The position numbers and the translations under genes are program-made. Under the pieces are notes generated by a model that was given only the letters and a program-made list of their open reading frames with translations, had not been told where the DNA came from and did not search any database. A stretch of 64,000 bases of DNA from Flagellimonas spongiicola (GTDB taxonomy: Bacteria; Bacteroidota; Bacteroidia; Flavobacteriales; Flavobacteriaceae): positions 1,106,352 through 1,170,351 of the forward strand of contig NZ_JAMFMA010000002.1 of the NCBI RefSeq assembly GCF_023502425.1, in the 5' to 3' direction. Positions 27,901 through 35,324 of the stretch are shown here, one piece after another (position 1 is the first letter of the stretch; each line of letters opens with the position of its first letter).

Positions 27901-28691
27901 TCTTTGATGACGGGGATGACCTATGTCTAGGCACACCTAAAGGTGTGGAGGTGGATACCACGGGATGTCCAATTAACCGTTTTCCCAGCGATAATTTTAC
28001 TGTGGAAATACAAAGCGAAAGTTGTAGAAGTTCCAATGATGGTTCCATAACCATTTCTGCACTGGATGAATCCATAACATATACTGCTGTGCTTAGTGGT
28101 GCAACTACTGCAACGGTAGACTTTACCAATACCCATGCATTCCAAAACTTACAAGCAGGAAATTACTCGGTATGCATAACTGGTACAGATGGTATGATCA
28201 ACTATGCTGAAACTTGTTTTGATATAGTGCTTTCAGAACCTCAGTTGCTATCTGTATTCACAAACCTAGTTGGTAGCAATGCAGAATTAACACTACAAGG
28301 CGGTACAATTTATTCCATTGAACTTAATGGATTAGTAACGCAAACTACTGATGAGGCAATAGTTTTGGAGCTCAAAGAAGGAAGAAATTCATTAATAGTC
28401 ACCACAGGATTGGAATGTCAAGGTACGTTTGAAGAATCCTATTTAATCGCAACTAGGCCCATTTTATATCCCAATGCCGTAAGCCAAAATGCCAACGTTT
28501 ATCTAAATGGCTATAGCGGCAATGCCCAGGTACGGGTTTTTTCTTCAATAGGGCAATTGGTGCTAACACAGAACGCACAATTGAATGGGAATGATCTGGA
28601 AGTGGATGTAAGTAGTTTGCCAAGAGGAACCTATTATATGCAAGTGAATACTGATGACAAGCAGGAGGTAATTAAAATGATTAAGCAATGA
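24930..28691 (+). CDS. Secreted reprolysin-like metallopeptidase with P-domain and T9SS type A sorting domain
   Basis: A 1,253-residue multidomain protease. Order: signal peptide (1-22), propeptide-like region (30-190), M12B-like catalytic domain with HELGHQFGANH near residues 331-341, an Ig/PKD-like domain (about 410-540), a beta-sandwich segment (about 540-640), a fibronectin III-like domain (about 740-835), a proprotein convertase P-domain (about 845-975, with LPVNDINVTLEINHSYTAD), a thrombospondin-3-like DADEDGVFDDGDDLC repeat (about 985) and a C-terminal T9SS sorting domain ending in VIKMIKQ. It is exported by Sec and then the type IX system to the surface or medium. The stop overlaps the start of the next gene by four bases. 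Confidence 0.92.
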   Translation: MKAKLRLVFSISIFFACFSLSGQEAYWKSAPVKKDYRSASLENMEKAKGVYTLEQARLFDALTTPSRLTTNQHIVLPLETGEFMTFEVHETPVLHKTLAAKYPAIKSYTGISQNGKYKLKLSRSSKGIDGMLVNLENQQTSFIEKVKGVENTYTIFEKSSGHESKNGFVCKTADIQKTVAKTITPLVDDQMLRKFRIAVSTSGEYTDYHGGTVADALAAINTTLTRINEVFETDFGVTLELIPNNDQIIFTNANTDPYNGNLNSEVQTVLTSTIGEENYDVGHLFHKVDEGQDNGNAGFIGSVCVDNSKGSAFSAAFIPEGDVFDLDFVSHELGHQFGANHTWSFESEGTGVQAEPASGTTIMGYAGIVPGNNVTPTGSDYFHFYSIQQVSTYLQTVSCAEETGLTNNPPVLTPVGDFVIPKGTAFVLEGIATDPDAGDVLTYTWEQIDDGVVTTATFGPENPSGANFRSLPPSTSPMRYFPNLSRVVQGELTEIEPETNGDWETVSNVSRNFEFAFVVRDNADGGGQVVSDVLDVQVVSAGPFTVTSQATSAIYDAGSIQQITWDVAGTNILPIDAKTVDIFLSVDGGNTFPLKLAEDVLNDGEAEVQLPGMASTQARIMVKASDNIFFAVNSSDFTIQETSVVLDFQDLEFEVCQPDNLVIPFTYNTFGGFNENSTFSVDLPVGLNGVFAPTQASTDATAVQLTISNTNSVAPGAYEITVTSTSASETVMVPLNVIVKDNTFSDVVLQTPLDSEGSVSVNTQLLWEVNVQYDQYDVEVATDAGFATIVESATVPFNFYQTTSLAPQTEYFWRVRPTNSCGAGTFGTPFSFTTIQVDCKEVTPAGLPLDISAVGTSTITRSVQILEDLPVNDINVTLEINHSYTADLIVSLTSPAGTRVTLISNTCGEANNINAVFDDAGIPIACSNDPAISGAVQPLGLLSAFNGESALGEWTLEIQDTATGDGGALVDFSLEVCAEGVFRPDADEDGVFDDGDDLCLGTPKGVEVDTTGCPINRFPSDNFTVEIQSESCRSSNDGSITISALDESITYTAVLSGATTATVDFTNTHAFQNLQAGNYSVCITGTDGMINYAETCFDIVLSEPQLLSVFTNLVGSNAELTLQGGTIYSIELNGLVTQTTDEAIVLELKEGRNSLIVTTGLECQGTFEESYLIATRPILYPNAVSQNANVYLNGYSGNAQVRVFSSIGQLVLTQNAQLNGNDLEVDVSSLPRGTYYMQVNTDDKQEVIKMIKQ

Positions 28692-29371
28692 AACGGCTTT
28701 TGACGTGTATGATGGTGGGATTGTTGCTACAGGCATGTGGCAAAAATGATGATGCTCCACCTGTACCAGAAGGTGCAAACTTGGTATTTCCTTTGGAAAA
28801 TTCCGAATGCAACACTGGGGTTAGTATAAATGAAAACTTAAGCCAAGTTACTTTTGAATGGCAAGCTTCTGCCAATACGGATAGCTATACTTTGAATGTA
28901 GTGAACTTGGAAACCAATATTCCGCAGACCATATCCACGGCTGCTACTTCTGCAAGTTTGTCCATTGAAAAGGGAACACCTTTTTCTTGGTCTGTAAACT
29001 CACAAAATGCAAATTCCGACCAAACGGCAACTAGTGAAACATGGTTGTTTTATAATGCAGGTTCTCATATTAATTATGCACCTTTCCCAGCACAAATAAT
29101 ACATCCCGTATCTGGATCTACGGTACAAAAAAACCTTTCCAATGAAGTAGAATTGGATTGGTCTGGTTCAGATGTTGAGAATGATATTGAAAGCTTTGAA
29201 ATCTTCTTTTCGGATCAAAATCCTCCAGTATCCGTTGGCACTACGGATAGGGCAACTACGGAGTTTGCAGTTGCGGTAAATTCAAGCACGGTTTACTATT
29301 GGCGGATAATTACCACGGATGCAGAAGGGAACACTTCGGACTCGGGGGTTTTTGACTTCAGGGTATTGTAA
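28688..29371 (+). CDS. Lipoprotein with fibronectin III-like repeats
   Basis: 227 residues. The lipobox LLLQAC (residues 12-17) puts the mature N-terminal Cys at residue 17, followed by KNDDAPP. Two beta-sandwich (FN3-like) units follow: about 28-115 with SQVTFEWQASANTDSYTLNV and about 125-227 with EVELDWSGSDVENDIESFEIFF and VYYWRIITTDAEGNTS. It is translationally coupled to the protease upstream (ATGA overlap), suggesting a surface partner or anchor. No catalytic motif. Its stop is directly adjacent to the convergent pth stop. Confidence 0.85.
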   Translation: MKRLLTCMMVGLLLQACGKNDDAPPVPEGANLVFPLENSECNTGVSINENLSQVTFEWQASANTDSYTLNVVNLETNIPQTISTAATSASLSIEKGTPFSWSVNSQNANSDQTATSETWLFYNAGSHINYAPFPAQIIHPVSGSTVQKNLSNEVELDWSGSDVENDIESFEIFFSDQNPPVSVGTTDRATTEFAVAVNSSTVYYWRIITTDAEGNTSDSGVFDFRVL

Positions 29372-30004
29372 TCAAGTCCCGTTAAACTGATTCATGGTGT
29401 TTTTAACACCGGCAAAGACAAAAGAACGAACAAGCTCAGAGGCTTTTTCCAAGCGTTCAGGTAGCGTTTTGTATTCTTCTTCATTCCATTTGCCTAATAC
29501 ATATTCTACTTGACGCCCCTTGCCAAAATCAGCCCCAACACCAAATCTAAACCTTGGATATTGTGTGGTCTGTAGGGTGTTTTGAATATGCTTAAGACCA
29601 TTATGACCACCATCACTTCCCTTTGTCTTCAAACGGATTGTACCAAAAGGAAGATTAATGTCATCAGTAATTATGAGAACATTTTCTAATGGAATATTTT
29701 CTTTGTCCATCCAATATTTCACGGCTTTGCCGCTTAAATTCATGTAGGTAGATGGCTTAAGACAGAGAATACTTCGTCCTTTGTGTTTAAAAACTGCAGT
29801 GGCACCTAGCTTTGAATTTTCAAATGCGATGCTTTCTTGTTCCGCGATGAAATCCAAGACTTTAAAACCAATATTATGTCTGGTTTCATCGTAATCCGAA
29901 CCAATATTGCCAAGACCTACAAGAAGATATTTTTTCATGGAATCGTGTTCATCTAGCAAAGATTTTGGAATTCCAAACAGAATGGATTTCAAAAACTGCA
30001 GCAT
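29372..30004 (-). CDS. pth: Peptidyl-tRNA hydrolase
   Basis: Releases tRNA from peptidyl-tRNA drop-off products. 210 residues with the start at ATG 30004 (MLQFLKSIL); an in-frame ATG at 30040 lies inside the terminator hairpin of rplY and is rejected. [21 protein letters not shown] (catalytic His in RHNIG) begins near residue 27, and YMNLSGKAV and TDDINLPFG segments follow. The 25-residue N-terminal extension before the core is typical of Flavobacteriaceae. Confidence 0.93.
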   Translation of the reverse strand: MLQFLKSILFGIPKSLLDEHDSMKKYLLVGLGNIGSDYDETRHNIGFKVLDFIAEQESIAFENSKLGATAVFKHKGRSILCLKPSTYMNLSGKAVKYWMDKENIPLENVLIITDDINLPFGTIRLKTKGSDGGHNGLKHIQNTLQTTQYPRFRFGVGADFGKGRQVEYVLGKWNEEEYKTLPERLEKASELVRSFVFAGVKNTMNQFNGT

Positions 30005-30032
30005 ATTGCGTGTTGGGTTTGCATAAAAATAA

Positions 30033-30063
30033 GAAAGCATCCCTTATTGGTTGGGATGCTTTC
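30033..30063 (-). terminator. Intrinsic terminator of rplY
   Basis: An 11-bp perfect stem GAAAGCATCCC / GGGATGCTTTC with a 9-base loop, followed on the minus strand by a T-rich stretch (TTATTTTTATG). It lies 23 bases after the rplY stop and before the pth start. Confidence 0.8.
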
Positions 30064-30085
30064 AAAATAATTTTTAAGTGGAAGA

Positions 30086-30727
30086 CTACTCTGTAGCTTC
30101 CGCAGCTGGAGCTTCTGCAGCACCTTCTGCTGCTGCTTCTGTTCCTTCTTCCTCTTCTTCTTCCTCCTCATCATCAACAGATGTTCTAGAAGCTTTAACC
30201 TGTACAACAGCTGTGCTATCTGGATGCAAGATGGTGAAATCGTTGTTCAATAAGGTTTCTACAGCTATGGTTCCACCAATACGAAGTTTGGAAATGTCCA
30301 CGGTGATGAAATCAGGCAGTAAATCTGGTAATGCCTTGATGGATAGTTTACGCTTTCTGAAAAGCAAGCGACCACCATTTCTAACACCAGGAGAATTTCC
30401 GTCCAAACGAACAGGGATATTCATGGTAACTGGTTTGTCCTTGAACAACTGGTAAAAATCGATGTGAAGAATTTTATCATTTACAGGATGAAATTGGATG
30501 TCCTGCAATACTGCTTCAAATTTTTGACCATCCTCCAATTCAATCACAGCAGTGTGCGCATTTGGAGTGTACACTAATTTTTTGAACGCTAGTTCATCAG
30601 CTGAAAAGTGCAATGGTGTTTCCCCTCCGTACAACACGCAAGGGACCTTTCCAGCATTACGTAAGGCTTTGGTAGAAACCTTGCCCACGCTTTCTCTTTG
30701 GGATCCTTTGATAGTAATTGACTTCAT
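30086..30727 (-). CDS. rplY: Ribosomal protein bL25 (general stress protein Ctc type)
   Basis: Binds 5S rRNA in the large subunit. 213 residues: N-terminal L25 domain (about 1-95, [14 protein letters not shown] at the start), C-terminal TL5/Ctc beta domain (about 100-185), then an extended acidic/alanine tail of about 30 residues (a long Glu run followed by Ala-Glu-Ala repeats). Acidic tails are known in Bacteroidota L25. It follows prs by 78 bases in the common prs-rplY-pth order. Confidence 0.94.
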   Translation of the reverse strand: MKSITIKGSQRESVGKVSTKALRNAGKVPCVLYGGETPLHFSADELAFKKLVYTPNAHTAVIELEDGQKFEAVLQDIQFHPVNDKILHIDFYQLFKDKPVTMNIPVRLDGNSPGVRNGGRLLFRKRKLSIKALPDLLPDFITVDISKLRIGGTIAVETLLNNDFTILHPDSTAVVQVKASRTSVDDEEEEEEEEGTEAAAEGAAEAPAAEATE

Positions 30728-30805
30728 TTCTAGTAATTATAATTGTAAAATTTATTTCTTTTTATTCCGATGTATAAAGTCTTTTTGACTTTACGTAGTC
30801 GAAGG

Positions 30806-31747
30806 CTACATTAAAAACTTAGACGATATGGATGTGTTATGATGTACGCGATGCATTACATCTGCAAACAAATCGGCACAACTCAATACTTTTATTTTCT
30901 CTTTATCGTGTTCGACAGGAATAGAATCTGTTATGATCAATTCCGTCAATTTAGAATCTTTTATTCTTTCATAGGCATTACCACTAAGCAACCCATGAGT
31001 GGTAATAGCTCTAACGCTTAATGCGCCGCGTTCAATCATTAAATCTGCCGCTTTGGTTAATGTTCCGGCAGTATCTACCATGTCATCTACCAATACAACA
31101 TTTTTCCCTGCTACCTCACCAATCAATTCCATATGGGAAATAACATTGGCTTTGGCCCTTTGCTTGTAACAAATAACAACATCACTCTCTAATGCCTTGG
31201 AATAGGCATAGGCCCTTTTGGAACCACCCATATCTGGCGATGCAATACAAAGATTATCCAGTTTAAGTCCTTCCAAATACGGCAAGAACAAGGTGGAGGC
31301 AAACAAGTGGTCAACAGGTTTTTCAAAGAACCCTTGGATTTGGTCAGCGTGCAAATCCATTGTAATGATCCTGGTTGCACCCGCGGTCTCGAGCATTTTG
31401 GCTACCAACTTTGCGGCAATGGGAACACGCGGTTTATCTTTTCTGTCCTGACGTGCCCATCCAAAATAAGGCATTACAGCAGTGATGTGACGCGCCGATG
31501 CTCTTTTGGCCGCATCCAGCATCAACAACATTTCCATTAAGTTTTCTGAACTTGGATTGGTGGATCCAATGATAAAGATTCGCGCTCCTCGAATTGATTC
31601 TTCAAAAGAAGGTTGGAACTCTCCATCGCTATATCTGGAGAAAAGTACTTTGCCAAGTTTTGCCCCATAAGATGCGGCAATTTTTTCTCCAAGAATGGTA
31701 CTCTGGGTACAGGCGAAAATTTTCGGTTCAGGAACTTGGTACGGCAT
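30806..31747 (-). CDS. prs: Ribose-phosphate pyrophosphokinase
   Basis: Makes PRPP from ribose 5-phosphate and ATP for purine, pyrimidine, histidine and NAD synthesis. 313 residues; the PRPP loop VLVDDMVDTAGTLTKAAD is near residues 215-232, and the ATP/metal site YFGWARQDRKDKPRVPI near 94-110. ATG start at 31747. A TAAATTTG -7-like element is at 31800-31807 on the minus strand. Confidence 0.96.
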   Translation of the reverse strand: MPYQVPEPKIFACTQSTILGEKIAASYGAKLGKVLFSRYSDGEFQPSFEESIRGARIFIIGSTNPSSENLMEMLLMLDAAKRASARHITAVMPYFGWARQDRKDKPRVPIAAKLVAKMLETAGATRIITMDLHADQIQGFFEKPVDHLFASTLFLPYLEGLKLDNLCIASPDMGGSKRAYAYSKALESDVVICYKQRAKANVISHMELIGEVAGKNVVLVDDMVDTAGTLTKAADLMIERGALSVRAITTHGLLSGNAYERIKDSKLTELIITDSIPVEHDKEKIKVLSCADLFADVMHRVHHNTSISSKFLM

Positions 31748-31799
31748 TGTAATCTGTTGTCGACTAGCTTTTTAAAACTTCTTTTTCACAAAAGAGGTG

Positions 31800-31807
31800 C
31801 AAATTTA
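31800..31807 (-). promoter_or_regulatory. Candidate -7 promoter element of prs
   Basis: TAAATTTG on the minus strand matches TAnnTTTG and would give a 5' leader of about 45 bases before the prs ATG. The -33 element is not clear. Confidence 0.4.
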
Positions 31808-31846
31808 AAAATTAAATCGGGTTGCTAAAGGATATTTCAAGGTATT

Positions 31847-31879
31847 TTTGGTGGTAAATGAAATTATTTTTTAGCTTTG
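31847..31879 (+). promoter_or_regulatory. Probable promoter of tRNA-Leu
   Basis: TTTG at 31847-31850 and TAGCTTTG at 31872-31879, separated by 21 bases, match the Bacteroidota -33/-7 consensus closely. The tRNA begins 33 bases further on. Confidence 0.55.
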
Positions 31880-31911
31880 CAGTCCCATTTCAAAAAGGGA
31901 GTACCATTTAA

Positions 31912-31993
31912 GCCTTGGTGGCGGAATTGGTAGACGCGCTGGATTCAAAATCCAGTTCTTTCGGGAGTGTGGGTTCGATTCCCACCCAAGGTA
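31912..31993 (+). tRNA. tRNA-Leu (anticodon CAA)
   Basis: An 82-base class II tRNA. The acceptor stem GCCTTGG / CCAAGGT closes with one G-U pair; the D arm contains AATTGGTAGACGCG; the anticodon stem CTGGA / TCCAG encloses TTCAAAA with anticodon CAA at 31946-31948; a short variable arm follows (TTCTTTCGGGAGT), and the T arm GTGGGTTCGATTCCCAC is canonical. The 3' CCA is not encoded. The CAA anticodon decodes UUG. Confidence 0.97.
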
Positions 31994-31997
31994 CTAT

Positions 31998-32026
31998 AAA
32001 AGCCGAGTTTTGCTCGGCTTTTTTAT
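31998..32026 (+). terminator. Intrinsic terminator after tRNA-Leu
   Basis: Stem AAAAGCCGAG / CTCGGCTTTT with loop TTTTG, followed by TTTTA. It starts five bases after the tRNA and touches the 3' end of the convergent MerC-like gene, so it may serve both. Confidence 0.85.
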
Positions 32027-32427
32027 TGTCTAGGATTGTTGCAATTGCAATACTTTCGATTGTAAAGATGGAAGAATACCAAAGCCACAGTTGGAATATA
32101 AACAGCTTCTTCTATTAATGTGAAAAGGGCTAACTTTTCGTTAATAATAATTACGGTCAATACCAACCAACTCACCCAGAGTGCACGCCCTATCCATTTT
32201 TTGGATGTGTTTTTACTAGACCATATAATCGCAATAAGGGAGATAAAAAGAAAGACATAATCTAATATGCCCCACCACTGTGGTTTACCAGCTGCCAAAT
32301 AGGATACATTGGCATGTGCCACAAATAATAATGGTGTTGCCAAGCAGTGTATTAAACACAATGAACTTGCTGCTGCACCAATAATGTCAGAATTGGAACT
32401 TGGATTTATGCTTTTGATTTGTATCAT
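32023..32427 (-). CDS. MerC-domain membrane protein
   Basis: 134 residues starting at ATG 32427. The MerC signature SSLCLIHCLATPLLF (about residues 22-36) contains the Cys-x3-Cys pair that binds and moves thiophilic metal; three more hydrophobic helices follow (about 52-70, 82-100, 103-123), and the C-terminus ends in a small Cys pair (KYCNCNN). MerC imports Hg2+ in mer operons, but no mer genes are here. It is divergent from the metal-linked ABC operon, with a 19-bp palindrome in between, so it probably belongs to the same metal regulon. Substrate (zinc or other) is inferred only. Confidence 0.82.
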   Translation of the reverse strand: MIQIKSINPSSNSDIIGAAASSLCLIHCLATPLLFVAHANVSYLAAGKPQWWGILDYVFLFISLIAIIWSSKNTSKKWIGRALWVSWLVLTVIIINEKLALFTLIEEAVYIPTVALVFFHLYNRKYCNCNNPRQ

Positions 32428-32488
32428 CGTAATTCCTGCTAAATTTGTGTCAGGTATATTGAGGGACAAAAATAGGCTATTTTTTTAT

Positions 32489-32507
32489 AATGCAACTTAG
32501 TTGCATT
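32489..32507. promoter_or_regulatory. Perfect 19-bp palindrome, predicted Zur/Fur-family operator
   Basis: AATGCAACTTAGTTGCATT is a perfect dyad about a central T, in the 114-base region between the divergent MerC-like gene (62 bases to its ATG) and the ABC ATPase (35 bases to its TTG). Size and symmetry fit a Fur-superfamily box, and a Fur/Zur-type regulator gene closes the right-hand operon. A half-site-like TTTGCAAT follows immediately. Confidence 0.65.
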
Positions 32508-32541
32508 TGCAATAATTTTTAATTTTGTCAAAAACAAGACA

Positions 32542-33168
32542 TTGATAACTACTTCTGACTTACGTTATTCCTATTCCAATGCTACGGAGTTTGAATTTCC
32601 TGACATTTCCTTGAAACTGGGGGAACATCTATTGATTTTGGGCCCTTCAGGTATTGGTAAAACCACTTTGTTGCATTTATTATCTGGATTGCTTCCTACA
32701 ACCCACGGTTCCATTTCCATAGCAGGTACTGAGTTGAACGGATTGGGAAGGAAAGCGTTAGATCGATTTCGCGGCGCCTCTATGGGATTGATTTTTCAGC
32801 GCTATCATTTCATTACTTCACTTACGGTAATGGAAAATCTAAAATTGCGACTTGGATTTACAAAAAAAAATATTGGATCAACCAGGATTCAGGAACTGGC
32901 AAATAGGCTGGGGTTGGCCGAATATCTCAACAAAAAAGTGACACAACTCAGTCAAGGACAACAACAACGACTTTCTATTGCATTGGGATTGATTCACAAA
33001 CCAGATGTCATATTTGCAGACGAGCCTACATCCAATCTTGATGATGAAAATTGTGACAAGGTCATCCAATTACTGAAGGATGAAGCTGACCTTAGCGGTA
33101 GTAGTTTGATTATCATCACCCACGATCATAGAGTTAAATCTCATTTCCAAAATCAGTTGTCACTATGA
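32542..33168 (+). CDS. ABC transporter ATP-binding protein (LolD/MacB type)
   Basis: 208 residues starting with TTG at 32542; no ATG is available. Walker A GPSGIGKTT (about 34-42), ABC signature LSQGQQQRLS (about 134-143), Walker B VIFADEPTSNLDD (about 154-166) and the H-loop THDHR near the end are all intact. Size and motifs place it with LolD/MacB ATPases that energise mechanotransmission rather than import through a channel. It overlaps the permease start by four bases. Confidence 0.9.
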   Translation: MITTSDLRYSYSNATEFEFPDISLKLGEHLLILGPSGIGKTTLLHLLSGLLPTTHGSISIAGTELNGLGRKALDRFRGASMGLIFQRYHFITSLTVMENLKLRLGFTKKNIGSTRIQELANRLGLAEYLNKKVTQLSQGQQQRLSIALGLIHKPDVIFADEPTSNLDDENCDKVIQLLKDEADLSGSSLIIITHDHRVKSHFQNQLSL

Positions 33169-34457
33169 GCTTAGCGTATCTAGCATTTCGGAATATGGTG
33201 TCCAAACCTCTAAACTTACTATTGAGTTTGTTGTTATTGGTGCTTAGTGTCTCTTTGGTAACGTTTGTACTTCAATTCAGTAAACAACTAAATAGACAAC
33301 TCGATAAAAATATTGCCCCATTTGATATGGTTGTGGGTGCTAAAGGAAGCCCATTGCAATTGGTGTTGTCTTCCGTATTGCACGTAGATGATCCAACAGG
33401 TAATATACCCATGGAAGAATCGGAATTCTTGGAAAAAAGTCCGTTGGTATCAGAAGCTATACCAGTTTCCTACGGAGATAACCACATGGGATATCGAATT
33501 TTAGGAACAACTATGGGCTATTTGGATAAATACAATGTAAGCCTATCGGAAGGAGAACTTTTCGCCAAATCATTTGAAGTAGTTGTTGGTAGTACCGTGG
33601 CAAAGAACTTGGATTTACAGCTGGGCTCACAATTTTTTGGCTCTCATGGATTAGCGTCCAATAGTATAGAAACACACGAGGATCATCCCTATACTGTTAC
33701 AGGTATCTTAAAATCAAATGGTTCAGTGATTGACGGATTAATTATCACTAACTTGGAAAGCGTTTGGGAGTCCCATGACCATGATCACGAAGAACAGGTT
33801 GGCGTGGACGAGGAGCATCATTCAAAAGACGTACATGATCATAAAGGTGAACACGACCATGATCATGAGCATGTGAATGAAGCTCACCATCATGAAGAGG
33901 AAGATCATGAAGATCGGGAAATTACCGCGATGTTGGTCACTTTCAGAAATCCATTGGCTATGGTGCAACTTCCAAGATTTATCAATGAAAACACCAGTAT
34001 GCAAGCAGCATTACCAGGTTTCGAAATTCAAAGATTAATGAACCTTTTAGGATCAGGCGTTAAAACCATTAATGGTATTGCATTGGCTATATTACTGGTA
34101 TCTGGCTTGAGTATATTTATTAGTTTGTTGAAAACCATCAGGGAACGAAGACAGGAATTGGCGTTGTTGCGTACTTATGGTCTAAGTACTTTTCAATTGC
34201 TGGGATTGGTGTTTTTGGAAGGACTGTTTTTGACGTTACTTGGATTTCTACTTGGCTGGATATTAGGTCGGGCAGGCATTTGGGCGGCTTCATTCATCAC
34301 ACAGACCAACTACGGATACGGTTTGGAGATGAATGGCCCTGATACTAATGAAATGATTTTGTTTGCCCTTACAATTTTGATAACAATATTAGCCACGTTG
34401 TTGGCATCTACTTCAATTTTTAAGTTGAATATTTCCAAAACCCTTTCTAATGCGTAG
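33165..34457 (+). CDS. MacB/FtsX-type ABC permease with His-rich periplasmic loop
   Basis: 430 residues. An N-terminal transmembrane helix (about 10-30), a large periplasmic domain (about 35-300), and three C-terminal helices (about 303-330, 345-372, 400-420) give the FtsX/MacB topology. Within the periplasmic domain, residues about 203-252 form an extraordinarily His/Asp/Glu-rich insertion (dozens of acidic residues and about 18 histidines in 50 positions, for example HDHDHEHVNEAHHHEEEDHE), a typical zinc-binding composition. Such permeases occur beside DUF3299-like proteins in Zur-regulated operons of Gram-negative bacteria, so a zinc role in the envelope is inferred. Confidence 0.88.
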   Translation: MSLAYLAFRNMVSKPLNLLLSLLLLVLSVSLVTFVLQFSKQLNRQLDKNIAPFDMVVGAKGSPLQLVLSSVLHVDDPTGNIPMEESEFLEKSPLVSEAIPVSYGDNHMGYRILGTTMGYLDKYNVSLSEGELFAKSFEVVVGSTVAKNLDLQLGSQFFGSHGLASNSIETHEDHPYTVTGILKSNGSVIDGLIITNLESVWESHDHDHEEQVGVDEEHHSKDVHDHKGEHDHDHEHVNEAHHHEEEDHEDREITAMLVTFRNPLAMVQLPRFINENTSMQAALPGFEIQRLMNLLGSGVKTINGIALAILLVSGLSIFISLLKTIRERRQELALLRTYGLSTFQLLGLVFLEGLFLTLLGFLLGWILGRAGIWAASFITQTNYGYGLEMNGPDTNEMILFALTILITILATLLASTSIFKLNISKTLSNA

Positions 34458-34890
34458 TTTTAAATTTTCCATAATTCTTTTGTTTTTGATTGGACATGCT
34501 GTGTCCGCTCAAGTAGAATTGAAATGGAAGGATTTTGCCGATGTAAAGTTCGAACCGGTTTATAATCCGACTTACGATGTAAATTTTTTGATGCCTACAT
34601 TTGGATCTTGGATCAGTTCCTTTGAAGGGAAGGAGGTTCAGATCAAGGGCTTTTTCCTTGATATATCCGGGAATGGAGAAATCTATTTGGTCTCTGCCAA
34701 ACCTATGGCCTCATGTTTTTTTTGCGGTGCTGCAGGACCTGAAACTATCATCGAGGTGGATTTTAAGGACAAACCTCCATTTAGAACCGATCAAGTAATT
34801 ATGGCCACTGGTGTTTTGGAACTAAATCCGGATAATGTGGATCGATGTAATTATATTTTAAAAGAGGCGTCTGGCCAGTTGATAAATTGA
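34450..34890 (+). CDS. Exported DUF3299-like protein 1 with conserved SCFFCG motif
   Basis: 146 residues. A signal peptide (about 1-20, ending VSAQ) precedes a small beta-rich domain. The core VQIKGFFLDISGNGEIYLVSAKP leads into PMASCFFCGAAGPETIIEV (about 92-110) with a Cys-x-x-Cys pair, and a third Cys (VDRCNYIL, about 135). The layout, a GYxxPL-like strand followed by a Cys/Pro-rich segment and GPExxxEV, resembles DUF3299 proteins found with MacB-like transporters in zinc regulons. Overlaps the permease stop by eight bases. Paralogous to the next gene. Confidence 0.78.
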   Translation: MRSFKFSIILLFLIGHAVSAQVELKWKDFADVKFEPVYNPTYDVNFLMPTFGSWISSFEGKEVQIKGFFLDISGNGEIYLVSAKPMASCFFCGAAGPETIIEVDFKDKPPFRTDQVIMATGVLELNPDNVDRCNYILKEASGQLIN

Positions 34891-35321
34891 ACAAGAAGGT
34901 AATACCAGTTTTATTGGTTGCTTACTTTTCCATCTTTCAGAGTTTTGCTCAAGTTGACTTGGATTGGTTAGCACTACAAAATGGAATTTCGTGGGAAGCA
35001 AAAAACGGAATTTCCTTATTCAAGGAAGCAGTGTTTACCAAGGAATTGGAAGATTTGGAAGGTAAACAAGTATCCATGATAGGGTATTTTTTGGTTTTGG
35101 AAGGAACGCAATCTGTATATATGCTCTCCAAGAACCCCATGGCTTCCTGTTTTTTTTGTGGGAATGGTGGTCCTGAAACTATAGTCGAGTTGCAATTTGG
35201 TAAAAAACCAACGTATCGCATGGACGATCTCATTTCTGTTGTTGGGGTACTCCGTTTAAACAGGGATAACCCCAATCATTGTTATTATTTAATCGAAAAA
35301 GCCGAAGCTTTGAGCCTTTGA
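34887..35321 (+). CDS. Exported DUF3299-like protein 2, paralogue of the preceding gene
   Basis: 144 residues, starting with TTG at 34887 that overlaps the upstream stop. Signal peptide about 1-22 (ending SFAQ). It repeats the architecture of its neighbour: KQVSMIGYFLVLEGTQ, then PMASCFFCGNGGPETIVEL (identical SCFFCG, about 89-107) and a third Cys in NHCYYLI (about 133). The two have clearly diverged elsewhere, so the duplication is old. A pair of exported Cys-x-x-Cys proteins suggests metal handover or disulfide-linked heterodimers; this is inference. Confidence 0.78.
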   Translation: MNKKVIPVLLVAYFSIFQSFAQVDLDWLALQNGISWEAKNGISLFKEAVFTKELEDLEGKQVSMIGYFLVLEGTQSVYMLSKNPMASCFFCGNGGPETIVELQFGKKPTYRMDDLISVVGVLRLNRDNPNHCYYLIEKAEALSL

Positions 35322-35324
35322 GTT

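Noticed and set aside
30005..30040. Longer pth start at 30040
   Set aside because: The upstream ATG is inside the 11-bp terminator stem of rplY, while the internal ATG at 30004 gives the usual flavobacterial N-terminus.
31998..32026. Structured RNA at the hairpin after tRNA-Leu
   Set aside because: A short stem with a T-run right after the tRNA is an ordinary intrinsic terminator.
32023..32427. Mercury-resistance operon
   Set aside because: No merA, merT, merP or merR is present; MerC-like proteins also occur with other metal genes.
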